DNA of 52,473 bases from an uncultured Lachnospiraceae bacterium (GTDB taxonomy: Bacteria > Bacillota > Clostridia > Lachnospirales > Lachnospiraceae), in assembly GCA_947565305.1 (NCBI GenBank), contig CANOFO010000007.1, positions 1 through 52,473 of the forward strand, written 5' to 3'. The number at the start of each line of letters is the position of its first letter. Position 1 is the stretch's first letter. Made by a program: the position numbers and the translations under genes. The notes below the pieces were generated by a model, which did not search any database, had not been told where the DNA came from, and saw only the letters and a list, made by a program, of their open reading frames with translations. Below, piece by piece: positions 1 through 7,872 of this stretch.

Positions 1-36
1 AAAATGCAGTAAGCGATTTAAAAGGAGCAGGATACA

Positions 37-2559
37 ATGTATCTAGAACAGGAAGCCTTAAATAAGGATTTGTGGGAAATAGAAGAGGTTGGGTTCTCCT
101 ATTTGCTCTCTAAAATAGCAGAATCGCATACATTGTCGATTGCGGAGATTTCCGATTTAAAAAAGTATCCGGTAGACGAAAGGTACCTGTCGTATAATAT
201 CAATGTGCAGTATTTATGTGTTATCTTAAGGCTGGCGGATATTCTGGATTTTGATAAGGAGAGGACACCCGATGAATTATATAGAACGATAAGTTTTACA
301 AACAGTATCAGCATTCAGGAGTGGGAGAAACACCGCTCGGTGTTAGGTTGGGAGATATCGGATTCTATTATCCGCTTTACGGCACACTGTACCCATCCGG
401 CATATCAGCGGACTATTTACAAGTTTATGGATTATATAGAGGATGAATTAGTTCAGTGCCATGAACTGGTGAGGAATTTCCCGAAGAGATTAAGCGCTTA
501 TCAATTGAATATCCCTGTCAGGGTCAACAGAGATGGGATAAGGGCGAAAAACAATGCCTATCTCTATCACGATTTAGAGATTTCAATATCGCGAGATGAG
601 ATTGTCAAATTATTGATGATGGACGAATTGTATGAGGACAGATGTCTGTGTATCCGGGAATTGCTGCAGAATTCCTTAGATGCGTTGAGACATAGAAAGA
701 GCCTGTTTCAGAGCGTAGGTATCCCATGGGAAGCCGGAAAAGTTACATTCAGGCAATATGTGGATGAATTTGGAAGAATTAATTTAGAGTGCCAGGACAA
801 TGGAATCGGTATGGATGAAAGGATTGTCAGTTCCTATTTGACAAAAGCGGGCAGAAGTTATTATAAATCTCCAGAATTTGAACAAGTGCGCCTGGAGCTG
901 AGGAAGAAAGGCATTGATTTTAATCCGTGCTCGCAATTTGGCATCGGTTTTATGTCCTGCTTTATGTTAGGCGATAAGATACATATTCATACGCGCAGAG
1001 ATTATGGAGAGGGGAAAGCGCATGGAACGCCGCTTATTATAGAAATGAATGGCATAAGCGGCATACTGCTGATAAAGGAGGGAGAACAAAGCCAGCCTGT
1101 TGGCACGACAGTGCGGATTATATGCAAAGAAAAACCCAGATATTTTGATGAATGGGTGGATAAGATACGGTTACTGGATGTTCTGGATGGTTATGCCTTG
1201 GAATGTGAGTTTCCGATTGAGGCAAGGTGTGAGATTGAAGAGATACAGGGGGAGTGCACGATAGTTCCCCATACGTTGGTTAACAGGACAGTATTGGAGA
1301 TTGAGGAACTGGAAAACAGTATACGCACATATGAATATGATATGAATCAAATTAATCATAATTTGCATGGAAACATGCGGGTTTCCTTTTTAAAAGATAA
1401 AGATGGAAAAATAGCCTTAAAAAATGACAGGGCAGAATTAACAAAATCTACTGTATATGATTTTTTTATTTTTCGATGTGGGAATGAGGAAATTGATGTA
1501 GATTTTAAACATTACTCTAGTGTATGTTGTGATGGAATACTCGTCTGTGGGTTGCCAGGGCGGGATAGAAATAGATATACATTTGGTAGAATAGGAATGA
1601 GAACTAATTTGTTTTCGTTGGGTAATGTCTCTTATGTGGCAGATATCAGAGGTGATTTGAAACCGAGATTGACGCCAGCCAGGGTGCCGAAGGTAAATTC
1701 TCTCGCTAGGCATCCGAGCTGGAGATTGGTGGAGAGCGAGTTGCAACGTGCAAGTGGGAGATTATGGGAGTTGGTGTTTGCTGATTTAAGAAGTCAGCAA
1801 GAAATAGTCACAGGCATGATACTGGCAACCGTTTATGGTTTTCGCTTTAAGTATTTGCCGGAAGACGTAATATATGATAAACTATTTGTTCCCATATTGG
1901 AAGAGGGGAACATGCATTGGCGAAAATTAAGTGACATTGACAGATTTGCGATTGTTGATGGAATATTATGGCTTAATGATAAGCAGGAGGTTGGGGTGGA
2001 TGAGGAAATTTCTTATTATGAGATTTCAAGTCGTGGTATATCCTTAACGGAAAGCATAATCGCTGCCATTAAGAGTGTGTCCTGTCTGGTGGTTGAAAAT
2101 GGCAGAACGTATCTATATGTAAAAAAACCATATGAGATTCGTAATGTACAGGAAGTTTGCCTTATTAGTGATGGTATTATAGGAATTCATGTCATGAATT
2201 ATGCAGCAAATATGGACAGCTATCTTTCAATTATAACAGTATATAACACAGTCAATAAGAACCATCCGTTGATAAAATGTCTGCTGCCAGAGATATATCA
2301 TGAAGAATTGAGTCCGCTTGCAAGTTTTGTGAAGGCATTAATATTTTTTGTTACGAATGAGGATAATATAAAAGATATCAAAGAGGGGCAGAAAAGTATG
2401 GCTCAAAAAAGGCTCGGCTGCTATTATCTGGAGGTCAATTGGCAAGAGTATGAGGATGTATTAGCGGACGATTACAGAATATGGATGCCAGGCTATGGGG
2501 ATGTTGTAATTACAAAGGACATGCTGAAAGCGTGGGCGGAATACAAAAATCTTGAATAA
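37..2559 (+). CDS. HD-remnant / Hsp90-like (GHKL) ATPase protein
   Basis: 840 residues. An AAGGAG site 9 bases before the ATG supports this start, and two in-frame stops lie just upstream. Residues about 15-140 look like the second half of an HD-type domain (IAESHT, then YLCVILRLADILDFDKERTP); the metal-binding first half is not in the window. Residues 205-320 carry the ATP-binding signatures of the Hsp90/MutL/histidine-kinase fold: an N-box ELLQNSLDAL at about 208, DNGIGM at about 255 and FGIGFMSCF at about 302. The C-terminal 400 residues are unrecognised. In this family ATP binding closes a dimer; the client here is unknown. The middle of the gene is more AT-rich than its neighbours, hinting at transfer. 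It is not HtpG, because the domain order and C-terminus differ. The fold is confident; the cellular role is not. Confidence 0.8.
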   Translation: MYLEQEALNKDLWEIEEVGFSYLLSKIAESHTLSIAEISDLKKYPVDERYLSYNINVQYLCVILRLADILDFDKERTPDELYRTISFTNSISIQEWEKHRSVLGWEISDSIIRFTAHCTHPAYQRTIYKFMDYIEDELVQCHELVRNFPKRLSAYQLNIPVRVNRDGIRAKNNAYLYHDLEISISRDEIVKLLMMDELYEDRCLCIRELLQNSLDALRHRKSLFQSVGIPWEAGKVTFRQYVDEFGRINLECQDNGIGMDERIVSSYLTKAGRSYYKSPEFEQVRLELRKKGIDFNPCSQFGIGFMSCFMLGDKIHIHTRRDYGEGKAHGTPLIIEMNGISGILLIKEGEQSQPVGTTVRIICKEKPRYFDEWVDKIRLLDVLDGYALECEFPIEARCEIEEIQGECTIVPHTLVNRTVLEIEELENSIRTYEYDMNQINHNLHGNMRVSFLKDKDGKIALKNDRAELTKSTVYDFFIFRCGNEEIDVDFKHYSSVCCDGILVCGLPGRDRNRYTFGRIGMRTNLFSLGNVSYVADIRGDLKPRLTPARVPKVNSLARHPSWRLVESELQRASGRLWELVFADLRSQQEIVTGMILATVYGFRFKYLPEDVIYDKLFVPILEEGNMHWRKLSDIDRFAIVDGILWLNDKQEVGVDEEISYYEISSRGISLTESIIAAIKSVSCLVVENGRTYLYVKKPYEIRNVQEVCLISDGIIGIHVMNYAANMDSYLSIITVYNTVNKNHPLIKCLLPEIYHEELSPLASFVKALIFFVTNEDNIKDIKEGQKSMAQKRLGCYYLEVNWQEYEDVLADDYRIWMPGYGDVVITKDMLKAWAEYKNLE

Positions 2560-2656
2560 GACAAGCACTGTCCGATAAGGGAACGCCAGGAATACAAAAG
2601 TTTTGGGAATTAGGACCATGCGAACGCTAGTATAGTGACATTTGGGAGGTTAAGAA

Positions 2657-5644
2657 GTGAAACAGACATACACCAACAACAGCAACATCCGACAAAGCAA
2701 ATTCCTGACCGAGGGTTCTTCTGCCAGCCACGGCATCCAGCCGCAGCGCAGCAGCAGCCATGGCGTGACCCGCCTGATTCAGGATTATAAGGAGAAAGAG
2801 CGGCTGATTTTCCAACAGGATGATATCAACGGCACGATAGAACTGGTTCCCTATGTTAAGGTGTCCTATGGCAAAATCCATGTGGAATTTAAAATAGGCG
2901 GCAAGAAGAAATATGTGCTGAAAAATACCCAGGTATTTGCAGATTCCCTGCGGCGCAGGGAACTTGTGAAATATGGCAAGGAACTGGAATTTTACCACAC
3001 GTTGGAAGCATTCACGGGGGATAGCAGACCGCTGGCGGAATTCCTTCTGCAGGAAGCAGATACGCGCAGGACGGTCAGGGAAACCTGGGAATATTATGGC
3101 AATAAAGGGCGTTACGTGGAGATTCACAGCGCGAATATGGACGACTTTTTTGCAGCAGTCGGTGAGCGGGAATTTATGGTGGATATCGAGTTTGTTTCCA
3201 GGGGAATGTGGCATGTATGCAAGGATGATTATCTGCCGGAACTGATTGTGAGTGGACAGGAAGATGGGATAACGGTCCATACTGAGTCGGTATTTTATAC
3301 CCATGGACGCAATTATGCCTACCAGTGGATAGATGGTTCTGTGTACCAGATGCCTATGTGCAAGGCGGCAGAGATTATGCCGTTTTGGGAACATCTCAGT
3401 AATTTCAAATACGAAGAATTTTTTGTGGGAAGGGCAGAACTGCCAGCTTTCTGTAAGGAGCTGCTTCCGGTGCTGGAGCGTTATTACAGGGTGCAGCGGC
3501 AGCAGTTTGAGGAACACATCTACCTGCCGCCGAAGCCGGAGTATGAACTGTATCTGGACGCCCCGGATGCGCAGACGGTAACCTGTGAAATGTTTGCCGT
3601 GTATGGAGAGCAGAAATATAATGTCTGCGACAAGCCTCGGGTATTTGAAAATCGGGACGAACTGGAGGAACTGAAAGCCAGGAAGGAGGCGGAACGTTGG
3701 TTTCAGAATACAGACCCCCAGAAGAAGCAGATGGTAATTGTCGGCGAGGAGGAGAAGTTGTACCTGCTTCTGACGGAGGGCATGGAAGCTTTGGCGAAGC
3801 TGGGCGTCCTGTATGTCAGCGATGAGCTGGGAGGTATCCGTCTCAGGGAGGCGCCGATGGTTTCGGTGGGGATTTCCCTCAAAGAGGACCTTCTGGAACT
3901 GACGTTGGACAGCCCGGAAATGCCATTGTCCGAGTTGATGGAAATATTATCTGCTTACAGACGGAAACGCAGGTTTTTCCGGTTGAAGAATGGTGATTTC
4001 CTCAGCCTAGGGGAGGATGGGATTTCAGTACTCTCACGCATTCAGGAGGGAGTGGGCATCTCTGCCAAAGAATGGCAGACAGGCAGTGTCCGTTTGCCGA
4101 AATACCGCGCGTTGTTCCTGGATGGGGAACTGCATGACCAGAACAGATTCCATGCCACGAAGAATAAGAATTTCCGTGCGTTGATTCGCAACATGAAAAC
4201 GGTCGAGGACAATGATTTTGAAGTGCCCATATCATTGGAGAAAGTGCTGAGAGAGTATCAGAAAGAGGGATTTCTGTGGCTGAAAACCCTCAAAACCAAT
4301 GGATTTGGCGGAATATTGGCGGATGATATGGGATTGGGGAAGACACTGCAGGTGATAGCATTTCTGCTGTCTGAATGGGAGGAAGAGAGAATGTCATCCC
4401 ATTTTGCGCTGATTGTCTGTCCGGCTTCGCTTGTATATAACTGGAAGAGCGAGATAGAACGGTTTGCGCCAAGCCTTGCGGCAGTCACCGTCACCGGGAC
4501 GGCATCGGAACGTGAGGAGATTATTAAGAATGCTGGTGCAGGAGATATCCTCATCACCTCCTATGATTTATTGCGCCGTGACCTTGCCTGTTATGAGGGC
4601 TGCCACTTTGGCTGTCAAATCATTGATGAAGCGCAGTATATCAAAAACCACGTTACCAAGGCGGCGAAGGCGGTAAAGGAAATCCGTGCAGATTTCAGGA
4701 CGGCATTGACCGGAACGCCGATAGAAAACCGTCTTAGCGAACTGTGGAGTATTTTTGATTATCTTATGCCGGGTTTCCTGTTCCCATATAGCAGATTCCG
4801 TGAGGAACTGGAGATTCCCATTGTCGTGGAGCATGAGCGGGAAGAGGTGGAACGTCTGCAGAAAATGATTCGTCCTTTCGTGCTGCGCAGACTGAAAAAG
4901 GATGTACTGAAGGACCTGCCAGCCAAGATGGAGGAGGCTGTATTTGCCAAAATGGAGGGGGAACAGGATAAACTATACCGCGCCCATGTGCAGCGTCTGC
5001 GCTTGCTGTTGGAGGGGCAGTCCGAGGAGGAATTTGCCACCCAGAAGATTCAGATTCTTTCGGAACTGACGAGGCTTCGCCAGCTTTGCTGCGACCCGTC
5101 GCTGGTATATGAGGATTATGGAGAGGAGTCGGCAAAACTAACGATGTGCATGGAATTTATACAGAATGCCATAGAAAGCGGGCATAAAATTCTGCTGTTC
5201 TCGCAGTTTACGACCATGCTGTCAAGAATACAGGAGCAGCTTTTGCAGGCGAACATCCCATTTTTATGCCTCACCGGGGCTACCCACAAAGAATTGCGCG
5301 CAAAGATGGTGGAAGAGTTTCAGCAAGGGGAAGTTCCGGTTTTCTGTATCTCCCTGAAAGCCGGGGGGACAGGCCTGAACCTGACGGCTGCAGATATTGT
5401 GATTCACTATGATCCCTGGTGGAATGTGGCAGTGCAGAACCAGGCGACAGACCGCGCGCACCGGATTGGGCAGAAAAACCCGGTAACCGTGTATAAGCTG
5501 ATTGCCAAAGACACGATTGAAGAGAATATCCTTAAGCTGCAGGAGAAAAAGAGCCGGCTGGCAGAGCAGCTTTTGGGCAAGGAAGGTTTTGAGGGCGTGA
5601 AATTTACGCGGGAGGAGATGCTGGAATTGTTGGGGAATGCTTAG
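2657..5644 (+). CDS. SNF2-family DEAD/DEAH-like helicase
   Basis: 995 residues from a GTG start with GGGAGG 7 bases upstream; no better ATG fits. The C-terminal half has the full SNF2 motor: motif I DDMGLGKT at about 555, motif II DEAQ at about 657, motif III LTGTPIENRLSELWSIFDYL, motif V GGTGLNLTAADIVIHYDPWW, and motif VI QATDRAHRIGQ near 930. The N-terminal 450 residues match the bacterial SNF2-associated region. The SWIM zinc finger (CxC...CxH) usual at the start of this subfamily is absent; the first 40 residues are Ser/Gln/His-rich instead. Such proteins are ATP-driven DNA translocases. The gene lies 97 bases after the Hsp90-like ATPase gene on the same strand. It converges on the histidine kinase gene only 28 bases away, with no clear terminator between them. 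Confidence 0.92.
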   Translation: MKQTYTNNSNIRQSKFLTEGSSASHGIQPQRSSSHGVTRLIQDYKEKERLIFQQDDINGTIELVPYVKVSYGKIHVEFKIGGKKKYVLKNTQVFADSLRRRELVKYGKELEFYHTLEAFTGDSRPLAEFLLQEADTRRTVRETWEYYGNKGRYVEIHSANMDDFFAAVGEREFMVDIEFVSRGMWHVCKDDYLPELIVSGQEDGITVHTESVFYTHGRNYAYQWIDGSVYQMPMCKAAEIMPFWEHLSNFKYEEFFVGRAELPAFCKELLPVLERYYRVQRQQFEEHIYLPPKPEYELYLDAPDAQTVTCEMFAVYGEQKYNVCDKPRVFENRDELEELKARKEAERWFQNTDPQKKQMVIVGEEEKLYLLLTEGMEALAKLGVLYVSDELGGIRLREAPMVSVGISLKEDLLELTLDSPEMPLSELMEILSAYRRKRRFFRLKNGDFLSLGEDGISVLSRIQEGVGISAKEWQTGSVRLPKYRALFLDGELHDQNRFHATKNKNFRALIRNMKTVEDNDFEVPISLEKVLREYQKEGFLWLKTLKTNGFGGILADDMGLGKTLQVIAFLLSEWEEERMSSHFALIVCPASLVYNWKSEIERFAPSLAAVTVTGTASEREEIIKNAGAGDILITSYDLLRRDLACYEGCHFGCQIIDEAQYIKNHVTKAAKAVKEIRADFRTALTGTPIENRLSELWSIFDYLMPGFLFPYSRFREELEIPIVVEHEREEVERLQKMIRPFVLRRLKKDVLKDLPAKMEEAVFAKMEGEQDKLYRAHVQRLRLLLEGQSEEEFATQKIQILSELTRLRQLCCDPSLVYEDYGEESAKLTMCMEFIQNAIESGHKILLFSQFTTMLSRIQEQLLQANIPFLCLTGATHKELRAKMVEEFQQGEVPVFCISLKAGGTGLNLTAADIVIHYDPWWNVAVQNQATDRAHRIGQKNPVTVYKLIAKDTIEENILKLQEKKSRLAEQLLGKEGFEGVKFTREEMLELLGNA

Positions 5645-5672
5645 TACAGCGGGTCCCTCCTTATGATAAACG

Positions 5673-6953
5673 CTACCGCAGCATTATCACAAAAGTTGCC
5701 CCTCCGCCGGGGGTGTCTTCCACCCATAATTTGCCTTTGTGCATACTGATAATTTCCCTGGCAATACACAAGCCAAGCCCGAAATGATTCTTGTCTTTAT
5801 GTGATTTATCACATCGGTAGAAGCGGTCGAATACCGCTTCTTTTTCTGTGTCTGCAATGCCGGGACCATTGTCCGCAACGCGGATGGTAAACTTGTCGGA
5901 AACGGTATGCAGGGAAAGACAGATTTTACCGCCCTCAGGCGTGTAACTGAGGGCATTGTCGATTAAGATGGACAGTACCTGTTCGATGCGCTCCTTATCG
6001 CACTGGCAGCAAGGAACAGAACTGTCTGGCAAGGTAATCTGAAAAGAAATGTTTTTTTCTTTTGCCAGAGATTCAAATTTCTCATAGGCAGATAGCAGCA
6101 CAGTATCTAGTTCCACAGCAGTTTTGTGAAGGTCAAGGCGTGAATTGTCGGTGCCAGAGAGCGTCAGCATATCGTCAATCAGGCGGCTCATGCGTTTTCC
6201 CTCCAGGGCAATGGCAGCTGCGAATCGCTCAGAATCCTCCGTGGAGGCATTTTTCATGGCAGAAAGGCAGGACAGCATGACCGTCAGGGGAGAACGCAGC
6301 TCATGGGAGGCGGAAGCGATAAATTCTGTCTGTTTCCTGCGGCTTTCTATCAGGGGCAGAATCATACGCCAGGTAAAGAACCAGAAAAAAACGGCAAGAA
6401 AGAAAATGCCGGCAATATCTGCTCCGGCAAATAAAATCCGCTGTATGGTAATATTGTCCTGCAGTTCGTTTAAAGGGTGAAGGATGGCAATATTTAAGAT
6501 TCCCCCATTTTTAGGAATCAGTATGACAGAAGCATAATAGGGGCTGCCATTGCTGGTAAATTCAAATTCCGCATGTGTCGAGAGCAAGGACTGTGGGGTA
6601 AAGGATTCCTCATAGATGCGGTGCTCGTTGCGTGCCTTTTCGCGGACCAGGTCAAAGACAGGCTCCTTGGAGGAAGGCTTCAGGTTTCCAAAAGCCAATA
6701 GTTCACCGTTATCGCGGATATCCATCTCAAAATGGGTGTCTGAATGGAACTGCGAGAGCCAGTTATGGGAGATGATGGATTGGCTTTCCAGATAACTGAT
6801 TAACATATTGACATTTACCTGAAAGTCAGAAAAATAGCTCTCCCTGGATTCCGCTTCCTGAAAGGAAAGGCAGATAAACGACATAAAAACCAGGATGAAA
6901 CCGCTTACCAGGGTACATAAGAGCGTCAGGCGGATATGGAGTTTTTTAAACAT
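5673..6953 (-). CDS. Two-component sensor histidine kinase (system 1)
   Basis: 426 residues from the ATG at 6953, chosen because GGAGG lies 6 bases upstream; a longer frame to 6977 lacks such a site. Transmembrane segments are at about 8-28 and 170-195. They bracket an extracytoplasmic sensor domain of about 135 residues, followed by dimerisation (ASHELRSPLT, phospho-acceptor His about 217) and ATP-binding domains (N-box DNALSYTP, DNGPGI, FGLGLCIA). It overlaps the regulator gene by 8 bases, so the two are translationally coupled. Its partner is the OmpR-type regulator at 6946-7626. The divergent lipoprotein/transporter cluster is the probable target; the ligand is unknown but is read outside the membrane. 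Confidence 0.93.
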   Translation of the reverse strand: MFKKLHIRLTLLCTLVSGFILVFMSFICLSFQEAESRESYFSDFQVNVNMLISYLESQSIISHNWLSQFHSDTHFEMDIRDNGELLAFGNLKPSSKEPVFDLVREKARNEHRIYEESFTPQSLLSTHAEFEFTSNGSPYYASVILIPKNGGILNIAILHPLNELQDNITIQRILFAGADIAGIFFLAVFFWFFTWRMILPLIESRRKQTEFIASASHELRSPLTVMLSCLSAMKNASTEDSERFAAAIALEGKRMSRLIDDMLTLSGTDNSRLDLHKTAVELDTVLLSAYEKFESLAKEKNISFQITLPDSSVPCCQCDKERIEQVLSILIDNALSYTPEGGKICLSLHTVSDKFTIRVADNGPGIADTEKEAVFDRFYRCDKSHKDKNHFGLGLCIAREIISMHKGKLWVEDTPGGGATFVIMLR

Positions 6954-7626
6954 GCGGTACCTCCAGCTGGTAGCCAACGCCCCGGATAGTTTTCAGTTCC
7001 ACGGAACTTTCCACGCTCCGTAGACGCCGGCGGACAAAATAAATGTAATTGTCTAAATTTCCCTCTTCAACTTCCGTATCGATTCCCCAGATTTTTGAGA
7101 GTATGGATGCCCTGGGAATGGTCTGCCGGGGATTGCGCAGAAAGAATTCCAGCAAATCGCCTTCCCTGGCGGAAAGGGAGCAGGAGAGATTTTTGCAGTA
7201 CAGTTTTTTCTGTTCTGTATCATAGGACAGATCCCCATATTCGATGGGTTTGCTGCCCTCCCATTTGGATGGGCGCCTTAAGATACAGCGTATCCGTGCA
7301 AGAAGTTCCTCGAAATCAAACGGTTTTACCAGGTAATCATCTGCGCCGCAGTCAAGCCCGGTTATTTTGTCATTGAGGGCGCCTAAGGCGGTGACAAAGA
7401 TAATGGGCGTGGAGATATTTTTCTCCCGGGTGATTTTTAAGACGGAAATGCCGTCCAGCTCGGGAAGCATACGGTCAAGCAGAATCAAATCGTGCGCCTG
7501 CTGTTCAATATAGTGCAGCCCCTCTTCGCCATCATGGCACACATCTGTCTCAAAATTATTGCGCTCCAACTGGAAACGGAGCGTTTCAGCAAGGGATTTA
7601 TCATCTTCAATAATCAGAATTCGCAT
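6946..7626 (-). CDS. OmpR/VanR-type response regulator (system 1)
   Basis: 226 residues beginning MRILIIEDDKS. The ATG at 7626 has AGGAAAGG about 11 bases upstream; the alternative start at 7653 lies inside a repeat and is less likely. The receiver domain has the acidic pair D8-D9, phospho-acceptor D51 (LILLDRMLPELDG) and conserved K (LVKPFDFEEL). The C-terminal winged helix carries TIRGVGYQLE, typical of OmpR/PhoB members. Proteins of this class bind direct repeats about one helical turn apart. The TTAGAGA repeats 11 bp apart in the divergent promoter at 7765-7815 fit that well. One arm of that site points at this gene, so autoregulation is likely. Confidence 0.94.
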   Translation of the reverse strand: MRILIIEDDKSLAETLRFQLERNNFETDVCHDGEEGLHYIEQQAHDLILLDRMLPELDGISVLKITREKNISTPIIFVTALGALNDKITGLDCGADDYLVKPFDFEELLARIRCILRRPSKWEGSKPIEYGDLSYDTEQKKLYCKNLSCSLSAREGDLLEFFLRNPRQTIPRASILSKIWGIDTEVEEGNLDNYIYFVRRRLRSVESSVELKTIRGVGYQLEVPHV

Positions 7627-7642
7627 GGTTGTGACAGCCTTT

Positions 7643-7670
7643 CCTATGCGCACTGCGGCGCGTATAATAT
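7643..7670. repeat. 28-bp repeat, copy 1, in leader of two-component operon
   Basis: A GC-rich near-palindrome ending in GTATAATAT, repeated with two differences at 7714-7741 (71 bp away). It lies between the regulator start codon and its inferred promoter, so it would be in the 5' leader of that mRNA. This copy has a weaker hairpin than copy 2. Confidence 0.7.
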
Positions 7671-7713
7671 CTAACGGTATTATGCCATGAATTGCTGCGC
7701 AATCACATGGCTG

Positions 7714-7741
7714 CCTATGCGCGCTTCGGCGCGTATAATAT
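7714..7741. repeat. 28-bp repeat, copy 2, hairpin with TTCG loop
   Basis: Second copy of the repeat at 7643. GCGCGC-TTCG-GCGCG forms a compact hairpin, and a TATAAT sequence follows on the plus strand. On the minus strand it falls within the leader of the regulator/kinase mRNA, just downstream of the inferred -10. Confidence 0.7.
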
Positions 7742-7749
7742 TTGATAAT

Positions 7750-7830
7750 ATTATACCATGGTTATCTCTAATTAATCTCTAAAAAGTTATGGGGAATTTA
7801 GAGAATAGTTAGAGAATATTATGCTATCCT
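7750..7830. promoter_or_regulatory. Bidirectional operator/promoter of TCS1 and lipoprotein 1
   Basis: Two TCTCTAA sites (7765, 7776) and two TTAGAGA sites (7798, 7809) form an inverted pair of direct repeats, with starts 11, 22 and 11 bp apart. On the plus strand a -10-like TATCCT starts at 7825, 16 bp after the start of the last site. On the minus strand a perfect TATAAT (7755-7750) starts at exactly the same distance from its last site. Neither side has a good -35, as expected for activator-dependent promoters. This is the likely binding site of the adjacent OmpR-type regulator, driving both its own operon and the lipoprotein cluster. Confidence 0.8.
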
Positions 7831-7872
7831 ATTGTTGCGAACTATATTGGGAGGATGAAGGAGGATGTAAAT

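Noticed and set aside
37-2559. Identification as the chaperone HtpG/Hsp90
   Set aside because: Only the ATP-binding fold is shared; the HD-like front and the C-terminal half do not match Hsp90.
2627-3517. Open frame of 296 codons on the minus strand inside the SNF2 gene
   Set aside because: It is the antisense shadow of a strongly supported coding region, has no ribosome site and its product (rich in His, Cys, Phe) resembles no protein.
37-5644. Assignment to the DISARM defence system because of the SNF2 helicase
   Set aside because: No methyltransferase, phospholipase-D or DUF1998 gene is present nearby; the helicase has the SNF2-associated region of a general bacterial subfamily.
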